Source of the DNA: Roridomyces roridus
Lineage: Eukaryota; Basidiomycota; Agaricomycetes; Agaricales; Mycenaceae
DNA: 64,000 nt
NCBI GenBank assembly: GCA_029378245.1
Contig: JARKIF010000041.1
Coordinates: 248,001 to 312,000, forward strand
Direction: 5' to 3'
Shown here: positions 1 to 10,616 of the stretch, in pieces
Numbering within the stretch: position 1 is the stretch's first letter
Layout of the letters: every line of letters begins with the position of its first letter
Notes under the pieces: model-generated
Databases searched by the model: none
What the model was told of the DNA's origin: nothing
The model's input: the letters and a program-made list of their open reading frames with translations, nothing else
Program-made: the position numbers and the translations under genes

Positions 1-299
1 GATGGTGCTGGCAACAAGAAAACACCTTTTGTCCACCAAGGGCCTTCATAGCTAGGTGGTGCTTTTTTTTCAGTGAGAGTCCTTCCGTGGTGCCACAGAT
101 AATTTTGCTACACGTATCCTTCCATACTTACTGTAGCTTTGATTGCGTGCTCTGCAAACCTCACTGCTCTGGATCTGTTTGTGGCACCGAAGACCGGTCT
201 GCCACTGTCACAGACGCCTCCCTCTGCTTGACCCACTCTCCGGCTCTCCGGCTCTCCGGTGGCGGAACTGGAAGGTTACAAGTGGGTCAAGTTGAGCCT

Positions 300-460
300 T
301 GACTAGAGTTGCGGAAATACCATTGCAAAGTTGTATTCCGCAAATTCCAAGTTGTAGCTGTCCGCATGAGAAGTTGTATCTGACGAAGTTGAAGTTGTAT
401 TCCAAAAAATTGAAGTTGTAAATTAAAAGAGGCGTGAAGTTGTTGAAAATACTTTTTGCA
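300..460. repeat. Degenerate short-period array, AAGTTGTA units
   Basis: The word AAGTTGTA recurs at 328, 349, 371, 392 and 413, with a variant at 437, so the spacing is 21-24 bp and the spacers diverge. The array ends in a stretch around 448-478 (TTTTTGCACACTATATCGCC) that recurs almost unchanged near 1953-1975, where a related array begins. No convincing reading frame runs through it. It looks like a decayed tandem array inside a non-autonomous element, but the element boundaries are not clear. Confidence 0.6.
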
Positions 461-723
461 CACTATATCGCCCATATGAATGATATGGCACATATACTGT
501 GCAAAAAAATCAGGGCGCGTGCATCTCACTTGGTTGCCTGGTTTTTGGTTGCAACTGACATGTTGAGTGCATAAAGGCTTACAACTGTGAGCATGGGTTA
601 CATATGTGGTGAGCAGGTTTGCAACCCAGTATCAGATGATTTCATGTTCAATTGGATGCATAGATGGAGTTGGTGGTGGAGAAATTTCTGAGGTTTGATG
701 GGAGTGATTTGAACATTGATGAT

Positions 724-1447
724 ATGGCGCTCCGTTTGGAAAATAAATCATCTCTCTTATATGTGCCACTCCCATATTTCTGAGATGCCGGCTCTCATAT
801 TTGTGTCCGACAATCCACTCAAGGAATCCATATGTATGACCATATTTGCACTAACGACGAGCGGGATGGCCTGCCGGACGTTTTGTCGGGATGCCGCTCC
901 AGGGCGGCGTCGCGTCGGTTGTTTCAATTTTCCTAAAGCCCGCGAAAAAAAAAGAAAAAAACTGCAGCCTTCGTTGAGCCTTCGGGAAACCTCCTGCTGG
1001 TGTTCACGGCAAAGATATTCAGAAGTCGGCGGTGGATGAGGAGGGCCGCAGTAACAGCGGTCAGCGGCTTGGCCATCGCGATCTGATCGCTGGGTCACTC
1101 GGCAACTTGCCGAATCAGTGGCACAAGAGTGGCAAAATGATGATGGCGGCAGAAAAGTTTCGGAGTTCAGGGAATGACCGAGGCAATACCGCCGTCTGAG
1201 CGGTATCCGCGGCGACGACCGGCGGGGCAGCCCGCTCATCGCTGATCTCGACTTCGGCAGATGGTTACAGGTTGCTCGTCCGGCCCAAGTAATATATATT
1301 AGATGCACCTCCGAACATATATGAGATATGCAGTGATTTGCTAGCCAGAATTCTGAGATGCTTCTCTGGAAATATGCGCACACCCAACATATATATGATA
1401 TGGCACGAATATGTGTGAGATGAATTTTTTTCCAAACGGAGCGCCAT
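724..1447. mobile_element. Non-autonomous Mutator-like (MULE) element, 724 bp
   Basis: The left end ATGGCGCTCCGTTTGGAAAA is repeated in inverse at the right end, and the similarity continues imperfectly inward (for example the GCGGGATGG.. tract near 860 against its inverse near 1240), giving long foldback-type arms. The flanks carry a perfect 9-bp direct repeat ATTGATGAT at 715-723 and 1448-1456. A 9-bp target duplication with long inverted termini is the signature of the Mutator superfamily. No transposase is encoded. The open frames inside (for example on the minus strand across 757-1476) arise from the arms and are not genes. Confidence 0.8.
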
Positions 1448-1456
1448 ATTGATGAT

Positions 1457-1980
1457 CTTTCCTTGCCCAATTCCACAAAAGGAAATTGGTGATCATTTCA
1501 CTCATCTTTGAGCACTAAAATTCCTCGGGGCATACTCTCAAGGTTCAAACACACACATAAGGGTATTCCACATGCTGTAGGCTATGTTTCCGACTCCCTT
1601 CCAACTCTCCCGGTTGTATGGCGTTCATAATGGGGTACAGATAAGAATTTGGACCACACAAGCAATCTTCACAGTTCTGTGGAGTCCAAGCTAACCATAT
1701 AGCATACCGGGGAGGCGTGCCAGAGGCATCCGATTTCAATTCGGCGGTCCAATCCAATGTTCACCCTTTCGTGGGGCGGCGCCGAGGGGCCGTCCTGATC
1801 CCGATCAAATTAGAAGATACTGATAGCCCCGGCGGGCATGCGAGCCATGGGCAACATGCGACCAATTTGAGATGCAAGCTCACCGAAAGATGCAAGCCAA
1901 CCTCGCAAACGAGAGGTAAGTTGCCTGCAAAAAACCTGTAAAATCTTGCTAATTTTTGCACAATATATCGCCCATAGAAT
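1457..1980. other. Gene-free stretch
   Basis: About 520 bases between the Mutator-like element and the next array. Short open frames exist on both strands, but none shows a recognisable domain, consistent splicing or codon pattern. Nothing further is seen. Confidence 0.5.
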
Positions 1981-2130
1981 GACACAGGTGTCAGTGCCAT
2001 TGGAAAATGACACAACCTTGAAACATGCAACGACACAACCTCACCTCGTGTTCAGAAAACAGCACAACCCTGTAGTTTGACACAGTTTTGCAGCAGGTAT
2101 ACCTGGCATGTCAAGAAGCAACACAACCCA
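1981..2130. repeat. Degenerate array of GACACAACC units
   Basis: The word GACACAACC or a close variant occurs at 1981, 2009, 2032, 2062, 2079 and 2121, spaced roughly 17-42 bp apart. The array is introduced by TATATCGCCCATA (about 1965) and followed by TATACCTGGCATG (about 2098), which together resemble an imperfect terminal inverted repeat. It is the inverse of the array at 2997-3290 (GGTTGTGTCATTT), so the two lie as an inverted pair around 2.1-3.0 kb. Confidence 0.55.
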
Positions 2131-2576
2131 TGATCAAATTCCAGGTGCCCGTTGGACGAGCCGTGAGTCGGTGACAGAGGCGGCATTGGCAATATGGATT
2201 GATGCCGTATCGTGCCGGCCATGTAATGTCGATACATCACTCAACGAATCACCACCAATATGATCAACATTGTCATTCAACATTGAACAATTAGGCACCA
2301 GATCATCCCCGGACTCACACTGATGACACAGACGGCATGGCAGATTCCAAATGGCTCGTACATTGTATTAATGAGAAACGTAGATGTATCTGCATTAAAA
2401 ATCTGCATTAAAATGAATGGTCATTGAGAAATTGATCAGGATAGCGATCAATCATGATTGCTGTTCCGAGTTTCCGGTCTTTGATTCTCGGCTGGTGACT
2501 TGATCGCGGCGGGTGCCACATCCCAGTCATGATGCCTCAAATACACTGTTTTGGTATACTTACCTGGTGTCCAACA

Positions 2577-2987
2577 TAGGGATCGGCACCGTACCGTATA
2601 CGGTACGACCGTACTTTTACGGCGAAGTACGGCGCCTTCCGGACCGTAACCGTACCGTATTGGGGAGCTCGAGGAGGCAGTACGGGTACGGCCGTACCGT
2701 ACTCGGCCCGGTAGCCGAGACGTCGGCAGCGCTCGTGGCGACCCAAAACAGCGCGGGAGGGCGTAAAAGGCCTACCGGCATGTTTCAGGATGTCACCGGT
2801 CAACGTTCCACGCGGTTTAGATGGTAACGGAGAGCTGCCGGTCTTCGGCATGCCAGTACGGCTCAGTACGGGTACGGTACGGCGACTCACCGTACCGTAT
2901 TTCTTGCCTCGAGAGCCAGTACGGGTACGGCCGTACCGGACCGTACCGTACCGTACTGCCGTATGTACGGTACGGTGCCGATCCCTA
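2577..2987. mobile_element. hAT-like MITE, 411 bp, GTAC-word arms
   Basis: The element begins TAGGGATCGGCACCGTACCG and ends with its inverse complement. It is flanked by a perfect 8-bp direct repeat GTCCAACA at 2569-2576 and 2988-2995, as expected for the hAT superfamily, whose termini typically read YAGGG. The whole interior is built from the word (G)GTACGG / CCGTAC(C), packed on both strands into palindromic arms. No coding capacity. It shares its termini with the element at 10205-10616, which is almost the same length. Confidence 0.9.
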
Positions 2988-2996
2988 GTCCAACAT

Positions 2997-3290
2997 GTGT
3001 CATTTATTTGAAGCATTTTGAACCTGTGTCATTTTTGCAACCGGAGACAGGAGATTGTGTCATTTCGGTGAAATCAGGTTGTGCCGTTTCTGCAACAACT
3101 GTGGGTTGTGTCATTTTTGCGCGCAACTGTTGCTGCAAATACACCGGCTGTGTTGATGCACTTCAGTGGTTGTGGTACTTTTTGTCCGGTTTTCAACATG
3201 TGTCATAATACTTGTTGGATGAAGCAGGTTGTGCTTTTTTGCATCAAAAATGTGTTATGCTGAGTATTTTTCTCCCTGAAAACGGGGGTT
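2997..3290. repeat. Degenerate array of GTGTCATTT units
   Basis: GTGTCATTT occurs at 2997, 3026, 3057 and 3108, with GTGCCGTTT at 3081 and weaker copies further right; spacing is about 24-31 bp. The array ends near CTATACCTGCCATA (about 3313-3328), which matches the outer sequence of the 1.98-kb array read in inverse. The hAT-like MITE at 2577 inserted directly beside the first unit. Confidence 0.55.
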
Positions 3291-3329
3291 GCGTCGAAAA
3301 AGGGTTTTGCTACACTATACCTGCCATAC

Positions 3330-4577
3330 AGTTTCGTTTTAAAACCAATACAAGAGTCGTTCAAAGTCCCGCACGCGGGCGTGTGCTACAACATGATGAG
3401 GGAGAACATCACTTACGTCCCCGGAGACACCCAGGTGGCGGTTCCGACCAACGCTCAGTGCGGGTGTTCGATCTATTGGTACAAGTGCGTGTTCCAGCTC
3501 GAGTGTCCGATTCTTTCTTTCTTACATCTTGATACGCAGTGCGCTCCAAGAAGCGCCCCCGGATAATTGTTTCCAGAGCTCGGAGAGTATGGCGAGGGCG
3601 GACTCGACTGCTTTCAAGTGCGCTTAGTCTCGGTATTCATGTTGCAAGCGTGTATTCCACAGCGTACTATTGATTCCACGCGAAGTAAATTCACCTCCCA
3701 AATATGAATGGTTAGATATTGTAAACTCGAGTCATCGGTGATAGAGGCGGTTCGATCCGTCCGTGGCCATGGTTGCAAAGATGGTTTGGTCCTTTTCCTT
3801 CGAAGGCAGTGATGTTGAGGACTCCCTGCTGTTCAACTACTTCGGATACCACTCCGGAGAGCCGCCGTTGGTTCAATTCCAGTCTTGAACGTTACGACTT
3901 CCGCTTTGAGTTTTTTCTGGGTGGACTGCCATCCAACTCCAGGCCGCGGAATATCAACACTGTCCTTGGAGAGTAATATATGTCCTTTTATCCGGTGATA
4001 CAGCAGCGCCTAATTACTTGGTGCACAATTGCGAACACCACGATCGGAAGGAATTTGAAATCATATACGAGCTTTGCTCGATTCCAGCCATGGACTTAAT
4101 CATCCCGGCACGTTTTTCCTTCGGGGACGCAGCACCTCGATCAGCTGGCAAGGCACGTCCAACCACTCCTTGATGATCTGCTCGCGAACCAGGAACCTTG
4201 TCGCCGTCCTTTGAAGAAAAAAGATACCACAAACGCACAGTTTCGCACATGGGGTCGAACCAAGGAGATGACAGTGTCACGCGCGATGAAAGGACAGGAG
4301 AGACGAGCACCGATCTCTCTCCAGTGCCTTCAGTGTAGTTGCCATGTGCCACGACGCAGAACGATTGTCGGCAGGATATAGTAGATTCAGTCTTCAGATG
4401 TAAACACGGGAGTTCTCGTTCCGAATGTATCAGCGCATTGGCTGCTGGAGTCAAGCGTAGTGACTGGTGAAGGCCACAAGGCCGTCGATAACATACATCA
4501 CCTCATGTAGCTTCAAGCCTTTGACTTTTGACTGTAAGGGAAACAGCAGCAAAAAGTGACAAGCGGGGAGAGTTCAG
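3330..4577. other. Gene-free or unresolved stretch
   Basis: No frame of convincing length or composition. On the minus strand around 4080-4260 a fragment reads as a plausible polypeptide (EQIIKEWLDVPCQLIEVL) but is soon closed by stops and has no recognised family. It could be a gene remnant downstream of the glycosyltransferase-like gene. Confidence 0.35.
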
Positions 4578-4605
4578 TGCCCCCGCCCGGAATCGAACCG
4601 GGATT
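4578..4605 (-). pseudogene. tRNA 3' half (T arm plus acceptor strand)
   Basis: Read on the minus strand, the segment contains a perfect T arm with the loop TTCGATT between CCGG and CCGG, followed by the acceptor 3' strand CGGGGGC and discriminator A. No matching 5' acceptor strand (GCCCCCG) lies within the preceding 100 bases, and a normal D arm is not seen. It is therefore read as a tRNA-derived 3' fragment or truncated tRNA pseudogene. An intron-containing functional tRNA is less likely. Confidence 0.4.
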
Positions 4606-4765
4606 TCACTTCCTTCACAGGGACCGACGACTCTCGACAATTGTGCTCATTCATGAATCATGCACGACGCAACTATCTTTGCCTGGCCGGACAAAATCAT
4701 AGCATAAAATGAGTGTTCAAAAGTCAAATGAGTGTAAATACCAAACCCCAAGGAAATCAGACAAA

Positions 4766-6118
4766 TCAGCGCAACGAACCCTCCTCGGCGCCCACCGCTT
4801 CGACCTCGGCCGGCGGCAAGCCCAACCCCTTCCTCAACTCGGTCGTCGAATAATCCGAATAATACAGCACATTCCTCCCGAATCCAGACGAATTCGAATA
4901 TTTCTGGCTGCAATCCCTTCATCAGCTGCGTGCCATGAATAATGCGCAAAGCAAACTCACTGATTGAACCACGTCAACTCGACGATCGTCAACCCAGGCG
5001 GCGCCACCATATGCGCGAGCACCGCAAACGACGACTCACCCACAAGCAACACATCACACCGACTCAACTCCTTAATATCCCCCACCCAATCCCGACTATC
5101 CAACAACGTATACGTATATCCGTCCTCCTTGAGTGGAGTCAGGACAGTCTCGTCTGCCTCGCGCATCGCAATTGTCAATTCGACAGGCCCGAGGTCGCGC
5201 TGGATGTCAGCGAGTATGCGCCGCATGTTGGGCATGGACATGGAGAAGTAGAATTCGCCCGGGGGCATTTTGTATGCGGTGTCGGACCAACGGACGTGGA
5301 TACCGACGCGGATGGGACGAGTGATTGGGAAGGTGAGAGCGGGGAGGGTGAGCGGGGTTGGAGCGAGTCGCTCGCGTACCCAGTCCATGACGCAGCCGTT
5401 GAGGTCTTCGGTTACTTCGCCAAATCGTTGCTCCTCTCGAGTTCGAGGCTGTGAGGCGAGATAGGATGAGAAGAGAGAGAAAGCTCACTGTGTTCATAAA
5501 TGTCTTCCAGATCGAGGATACTCGTGCAATTTTCCATAAGTGCCGCGATGCGCGTCATCTTTTCTTCAGTCTCGCGGTCTCCCCTACAAAGTCCGCGGAC
5601 GAAATCGCTCCGCTCAGGGAGAATGATGTGGTCTTGGATCCGGCATGCCTTGCGTACGTCGACGGTGTAGTCCTCGGGGTTGAGCTGCTCGTTAAATATC
5701 TCCGAGGTGGAGTAATCCCAGTTTCGGCTTTCGGACAATACGAGGGTGCTGTCGAGGGCGCGGGCGAGGACGATACTGTGTTTGAAGTGTTGGAGGACAG
5801 ACTGCGATCATCAATGAGCGAGCCTTCCTGAAGATAGGGACGTACGCCTAACCCCTCGCGCCCTATACTGCCCGCTCGAAGATATACACGCTTCTTGGGC
5901 GGCGGTGGAGGCGGTGGTGGAGGCGGAGGACTCGGCTCAAATATAAGCACAGATTCGTCCGGCTGCTGGACTGTGAGAGTGAGGCTGGTGGCGAGAGTCT
6001 GGGGGTCCGTATAAAACGCCGAGCGGCTGAGACTGAGGACAGCGAGAGTGACGAGGAGTAGGGCGTAGATGGCCCGGCGGGGGATACGGGGCAGGGCGTC
6101 ATGGATGAAGGCACGCAT
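4766..6118 (-). CDS. Type II membrane glycosyltransferase, fucosyltransferase-like
   Basis: The N-terminus has a short cytoplasmic tail with basic residues, one membrane segment (AIYALLLVTLAVLSLS) and a proline-rich stem with a run of eleven prolines, the layout of a Golgi type II glycosyltransferase. Exon 2 holds IVLARALDSTLVLSESRNWD. Exon 3 holds GIHVRWSD, which fits the HxRxxD donor-binding motif of alpha-1,2/1,6- and O-fucosyltransferases, followed by a conserved-looking VLLVGESSFAVLAHM loop. Introns: 5802-5845, about 5440-5488, and 4908-4960, the last giving a C-terminus ending GAEEGSLR. The exact acceptor of intron 2 is uncertain. Substrate is unknown; fucose transfer is inferred from the motif only. 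The start chosen gives the membrane anchor directly. The upstream side is occupied by an F-box pseudogene on the same strand. Confidence 0.65.
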
Positions 6119-6179
6119 ACTGAGAGAGCAGACAAAAGAGTGTGTGGTAGGAAGACAAGGGTCCTTTTAGGAGCGTCCT

Positions 6180-6640
6180 GGACGTCGGAGTGTTTATATG
6201 AATCGAAGTGCCCCTGTCTTGGTGGAACAACAGGCCCGGTTGTTCCTGAATCATTTCGATCGAGACAATGGCCAACAAATCATGGGTGGGGTCTATCGTC
6301 AAGCGCACCTGTGTGCCGGGATTGATGTGAAGTTTCTTCTTGAAACGACGAGGGGGATTTTCCTGTAATGCGAGGGTGTGGACATTTGGTCCGTTTGAAA
6401 ACGCGAGAACTGAACGATTTCCAGAGCTCGAATTCGTACTGTAGCTGAGAGCAGCCAGCGATTGTGTCGTGCAATGTACGAGAAACCTTTGAAAGGTGAA
6501 AAAAAAAGGCCGTGGAGACGAGATAACGGGCGCACTGCAGAAGAACATATGAGAATCGTTTGAGGGATCTCAGTGTAAGAGAATGGGGCATAGGATTTCT
6601 GGGGGCATGTCGGAAAAAAACGCATGATGGGGGGGATTCA
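6180..6640 (-). pseudogene. F-box protein pseudogene, internally deleted
   Basis: The minus strand reads an F-box start (MPPEILCPILL), then SRTLHDTIAGCSQLQYEFELWKS, then jumps to VHTLALQENPP and VRLTIDPTHDLLAIV. All pieces align in order with the copies at 25.9-27.5 kb and 59.3-60.9 kb. About 50 residues present in those copies (PMADKRQAL.. to LVAGIF) are missing after LWKS, and the remaining parts lie in different frames. Everything after the first propeller-like segment is absent. The fragment abuts the start of the glycosyltransferase-like gene and may supply part of its promoter region (inference). Confidence 0.7.
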
Positions 6641-6649
6641 GCGTGCCTT

Positions 6650-7600
6650 GTTTGGTCCCATCAAGCATCTTCCCTTCCAAGCGGAGTATATACCAGAATG
6701 GTTCCAAGCGGCGACTCTTCTCTGGCTTGGTGTATCGAGTGATCCAAATCTCATCGTGACTACTTCGCGACTCCGCCCGAGCGAGGCCGAGGCAGCTGCC
6801 AGCCGCCTTGATCCAGATTCCACTCGCGGTTCTCGAATCTCCAGCCAATCTCCAGCAATGTCATCCCCACTGGTCCCCTCTATGCACCCCGATCTATTAG
6901 CGAGAAACTTGGAGCCTCAGAAACTCGGACCGTGGCACACGTCAAGCATGCCAGAAATCTCATGGATACGCCTACGCTGTCCGACTTCCAGCTGAGGGCA
7001 TTTCTTCCCGTCTTCTTTGCCATTCTCGACCCCGCTCGTATTCCGCACCCAGAGGCTAGAGCTGCTCGAAAATCTCAGGCCCAAAACGAGGCATTGCGTG
7101 CCTTCTCTTTGCATTGAGCGCCATATTCCGCCTGCCACCGAATGGCGCGATTGGAGTGTCTGATATTTGCATATCATGCATGATCCAATATACCTGGCAA
7201 GCGTCATCATTTGTCGGTCGCAAATCTCTGGTTTGGCAAGTTCTGGATTGCGCAATCACTTCGTCTTCGTTCTGGCTCTGTGGCTGCCAATCCAGTTCAG
7301 TGGCGGACTCCCATGAATGCTGCCTCGTGCATTTGCCATTTGACAAGACCGTTTCGAAATCAAAGCGCAGGGCCATCGGCCCATCAACACATTCAAAAAT
7401 CCTAATTTGGCAGGTCGGAATTCAAAGCGGCTCACTGGCCCTGGCGCAATTCACGCTGGACCGTCACGACTCATTGTTCGTCCACTTTGGAGTGGCTCGT
7501 TCAAAAATGTATATAAGAAGCGGGTTCTGGGTTCTCCCTCTCTCCCAGAACTTCACCTCGGATCCCATATTTCCCTTGACGACTTCTCTCAGTAACAACC
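6650..7600. other. Intergenic, promoter of the 7.6-kb gene at its right end
   Basis: Overlapping short frames on both strands show no domain. A TATA-like TATATAAG lies at about 7510, roughly 100 bp ahead of the ATG at 7614, and a pyrimidine-rich stretch follows it. Both suit a core promoter for the gene on the plus strand. Confidence 0.4.
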
Positions 7601-7613
7601 ACAACAATACACG

Positions 7614-8420
7614 ATGCCAACAAACGGGTGAGCACCCTGTCTTGACCTCCCTGCCACCCAGTGCACTCATCCCACAACAGCCACCCCGACATCAACGACT
7701 ACCCCTACTTCGACGAACGAACCACCTGGGAGGAGCTGCAGGCCTACCACTCCCTCGTCGGTCAAGGTGTCGACCTCAATGACTACTTCACACGCCATGA
7801 TTCCATGACCCGGGTTCCCGAGGACGAGCGGTTTTTAAGGTGTGTTCTAACGTGTGTCGGTCCCACCGGTGTTGATCACAAGTGCAGTGAGATGAACGCC
7901 GAATTCGACGAGATGGATATACCGCCTGCTTCTACGTCCGAAGACTTTGGCGTCCGGTGCGTGATGCATGCCTCTCCCTAGTGCTCAGCTCATCCATTTT
8001 CTCGTAGTGCCACAGGGTATATGGCACCCTCGCCCATGCAGTCCTCCGCCAATCCCACACGGCACGCGAACCCCTACAACCACCTACCCTCTCCTTCTCC
8101 CCCGTCGACCTCCGATCCTGCCAAGCTCCTTCAGTATAATCTCAAGCGCTTGCTGCAGCGCGCGCCGTCGAATGGGCTTCCTCAAAGCATCCGCACGCCG
8201 AGTGCATCGCCCGTACCGTACCAAAGCGTGCACGGGAGGCCGTCCCAGTCGAGGACTAACTCTGGAACGCACCGCTATCATCCCAGGTGAGTCGCCTCCT
8301 CTCTCCTCTCTCCTCCGCTGCTAAATCCTCGTTCAAAGCCACCCCAACCACGCCAACTCTTCCATCACTCCTTCGACAACGAAGGAAAACCCTCGTCCGG
8401 ATCCGGTGTCTGTGGGTTGA
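7614..8420 (+). CDS. Hypothetical protein, paralog of the 11.1-kb gene
   Basis: The five-exon reading starts ATG CCA ACA AAC and, after a short intron, continues with PYFDERTTWEELQAYHSLVG, GVDLNDYFTRHD and EDERFLSEMNAEFDEMDIPP. It ends in a Ser/Pro-rich tail (SPSPPSTSD, NLKRLLQRAPSNG, HRYHPSHPNHANSS, PDPVSVG). The block PYFDE-TT-x-E..VG..VDL..YF..ED(E/R)F is shared with the gene at 11101-12197, and introns fall at equivalent places, so the two are paralogs. No known family is recognised. The serine/proline-rich, largely disordered composition suggests a regulatory or scaffold role, but this is only inference. TATA-like sequence lies about 100 bp upstream. Confidence 0.6.
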
Positions 8421-9078
8421 CGAGAAGGGCAAATGCGACAAGGAGCGAGAAGCGGCGGTGGTCAAACATATACGGTCGGACGTGCATCTGATGAAAGGTT
8501 CGGGCGCCCCTAGTGTGATGGGGACTGCTGTCGCACCAACATTCTGTCGGCGCATTTGAGGGCGCCGCCGGCGTGATTCGGGGAGGACTTTTTTTTCTCG
8601 GTTTCTATGACTTACCCTAGAGCATCTTATCTTAATGTTGGCATTTCTATATTCACATTGTATCTATTCTGTGCGAGAACATCACTTTGGGATGTGGATC
8701 ATGTGGTATTCGGAATACAAGCTGCGCAGGACTAAGTGATGATCATGGCAAGCAGCGACACGGTTCGACGCCCGGCATACGGACATTATTTGTCCAAGAC
8801 AGACCTTTTCTACCGGGAGATGTGTGCAGAGTTTCTTTCCGCCGCTACTATCAGCTGTGTCGAATCCGTATTATATGTTGAGTTGGCCTAGTCGTGGTCG
8901 GGACCTCACACTTAGATAAAGGCAAAGCCCACCGGTCATCTCTCGGGATCAGAAATATTTATCACGAATTCAGTCTTCGTTGTACAGTGTGGGTGAGGCA
9001 GATAGCCGGGAGTGAAGCGTGCGTAGCTCTCAACTGTTGATACTCATCAGGTTTGAAATTCATTGAGGCAACGAGTTA
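8421..9078. other. Intergenic stretch
   Basis: Downstream of the hypothetical gene. No convincing frame or element is seen before the hairpin element at 9079. Confidence 0.4.
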
Positions 9079-9212
9079 CACTGGGGGCAAAAGCCAGAGA
9101 ACCTCAAAGGAGGCTTCCTTCAAAGAAGCTGATGTTCCTTTGTTCGGACAAAGGAAAATGAGCTTCTTTGAGGGAAGCTTATTTTGGGGTTCGCTGGCTT
9201 TTGCCTGCCGTG
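9079..9212. mobile_element. Tourist/Harbinger-like hairpin MITE, 134 bp
   Basis: The sequence folds over its full length into one hairpin: the left arm CACTGGGGGCAAAAGCCAG.. runs to CCTTTGT and the right arm is its near-complete inverse, with a small loop near 9145. It is flanked by the trinucleotide TTA at 9076-9078 and 9213-9215. A TTA duplication with such termini is typical of PIF/Harbinger-derived Tourist-like MITEs. Non-coding. Confidence 0.65.
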
Positions 9213-9297
9213 TTAGGCCCAGTGAAAACCAGGTATCAGGAAATATCGCCGGGCATCATAGGTAGGGTTCGACTGCCGTAGCCCAGCCGGGCACATC

Positions 9298-9841
9298 TAG
9301 GGCTCCGACCCGGCCGTTGACGGCAACGGCCGTCGCTCTGACGGCCGTCATGAGAAGTCGGACGGGCCCCACCCGGCCGTCAGACCACGTTGCGAGGCCT
9401 CAAAACGGCCGGGTGGTACCCGTCAGACCCGTCACGGCCGTCATGACGGGTCGGAGCGGTAATAGCCCGTGCCTCCAGCTAAATCGACCATCAGATTGAT
9501 GTGAACACGATGCCGGCAGTCAAAATTACGGATTGGTACTCGGGAAGCCTCCAGAACCGCAGTAGTGGGCCATTGGGAAGATTGCTGATGACCCAGGTGC
9601 GCTACCCTGCGCTACCCCTGGAGCATCAAGTGATGATGGCAGCTCGGCATGGTTAGTTAGCCGAGGACCCGTCGCCACCCGTCATGGCCCGTCGACGGCC
9701 GGGAACGGGTACCCCGTCAGCCAAGGAACCGGAACCGGACCCGGCCGTCAAAATTGTTCCTTCAGAGGGCTGTACGGCCGAGCCGGCACCCGTCATGACG
9801 GCTCGTTGACCCGTCATTTTGACGGTCGGGTCGGAGCCCTA
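9298..9841. mobile_element. hAT-like MITE, 544 bp, CCGTCA/TGACGG-word arms
   Basis: The ends are TAGGGCTCCGACCCGGCCGT on the left and the inverse of TAGGGCTCCGACCCGACCGT on the right, with a perfect 8-bp duplication GGCACATC at 9290-9297 and 9842-9849. The arms are built of repeated CCGTCA, TGACGG and CGGCCG words in both orientations, while the centre (about 9470-9650) is ordinary sequence. Non-coding. The layout parallels the elements at 2577 and 10205, but the reiterated word differs. Confidence 0.9.
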
Positions 9842-10204
9842 GGCACATCAGTGCCTCTGTAAGTATCGCCTCAAATGTGTGTAGTACTTGAAATCCCAGA
9901 AGTACAAACAGTTTTTCGGGAGCTGGAACGAGTGGTTTTCCATCATCACTCCGCAGAATCAACGGAGAGGTCTTTCGACTTGGCTTACTCGCTCACACAA
10001 CAAGCCCAGATGCAATTGCAGACGCCGCACCTCGAGTTCAACCAACGTTCCCGACGTCCGTGGATCAGTCTGTTCACACGCGTAGTGTACGTTCAAACCG
10101 GGTTTCCGTCCATGCTTGCTTTATTCGGTCCTGGGTAAGTCGGAAGAGCAATTTGACATCGACCAGCAGTTCGTAGCTGCGATTTAGCAGTGCAACCGTT
10201 CGGG

Positions 10205-10616
10205 TAGGGATCGGCACCGTACGATCCATAAAAGTATACCGTATCACATCCGTATCCTTGTATATCGTGGTCTAACGGATAAGCTGTGGCTTGTTAATAT
10301 AGTGTGGCATGTGTAGATTGGTCTGGGTTCTAACCCCCAACTTGATGTTTTTTGGTCCCCTCTTTCCTTTGGCCCTGGCACCTTGATTTAACCGTGCTGA
10401 AACTCGTCCGATTATACCGATACGGACATACGGATACGGATCTAATGTTTCGTGATTTTCTCCAACCCTGCAAACGCATGTATTCTACAAAGTATATACA
10501 CAGTTAGGTAACCCTTCGGGGCATCCTGTGAGTATGGCCCCAGAATGGTACTTTCCTCCGGGCAGCCACGGCAGGCCAAAAGCTTATCGTGGGAAAGAAT
10601 ACGGTGCCGATCCCTA
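10205..10616. mobile_element. hAT-like MITE, 412 bp, same termini as 2577-2987
   Basis: It begins TAGGGATCGGCACCGTA and ends with its inverse, and is flanked by the perfect 8-bp repeat CGTTCGGG at 10197-10204 and 10617-10624. Termini and length match the element at 2577-2987. The subterminal words are CCGTAT / ATACGG and TCCGTAT rather than GTACGG. The central part contains a tRNA-like segment (10261-10345). Confidence 0.9.
10261..10345 (+). other. tRNA-like segment inside a hAT-like MITE
   Basis: TGGTCTAACGGATAAG at 10268-10283 resembles a tRNA D-arm/A-box, and GGGTTCTAACCCC at 10325-10337 resembles a T-loop/B-box (GGTTCNANNCC) at a suitable distance. Acceptor pairing is poor and the middle is AT-rich, so a functional tRNA is unlikely. 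It is best read as a decayed tRNA or tRNA-derived SINE remnant captured in the element. Confidence 0.4.

Noticed and set aside
757..1476. A 239-codon minus-strand frame
   Set aside because: It lies almost wholly within the arms and centre of the Mutator-like element, has low-complexity arm-derived peptides and no domain.
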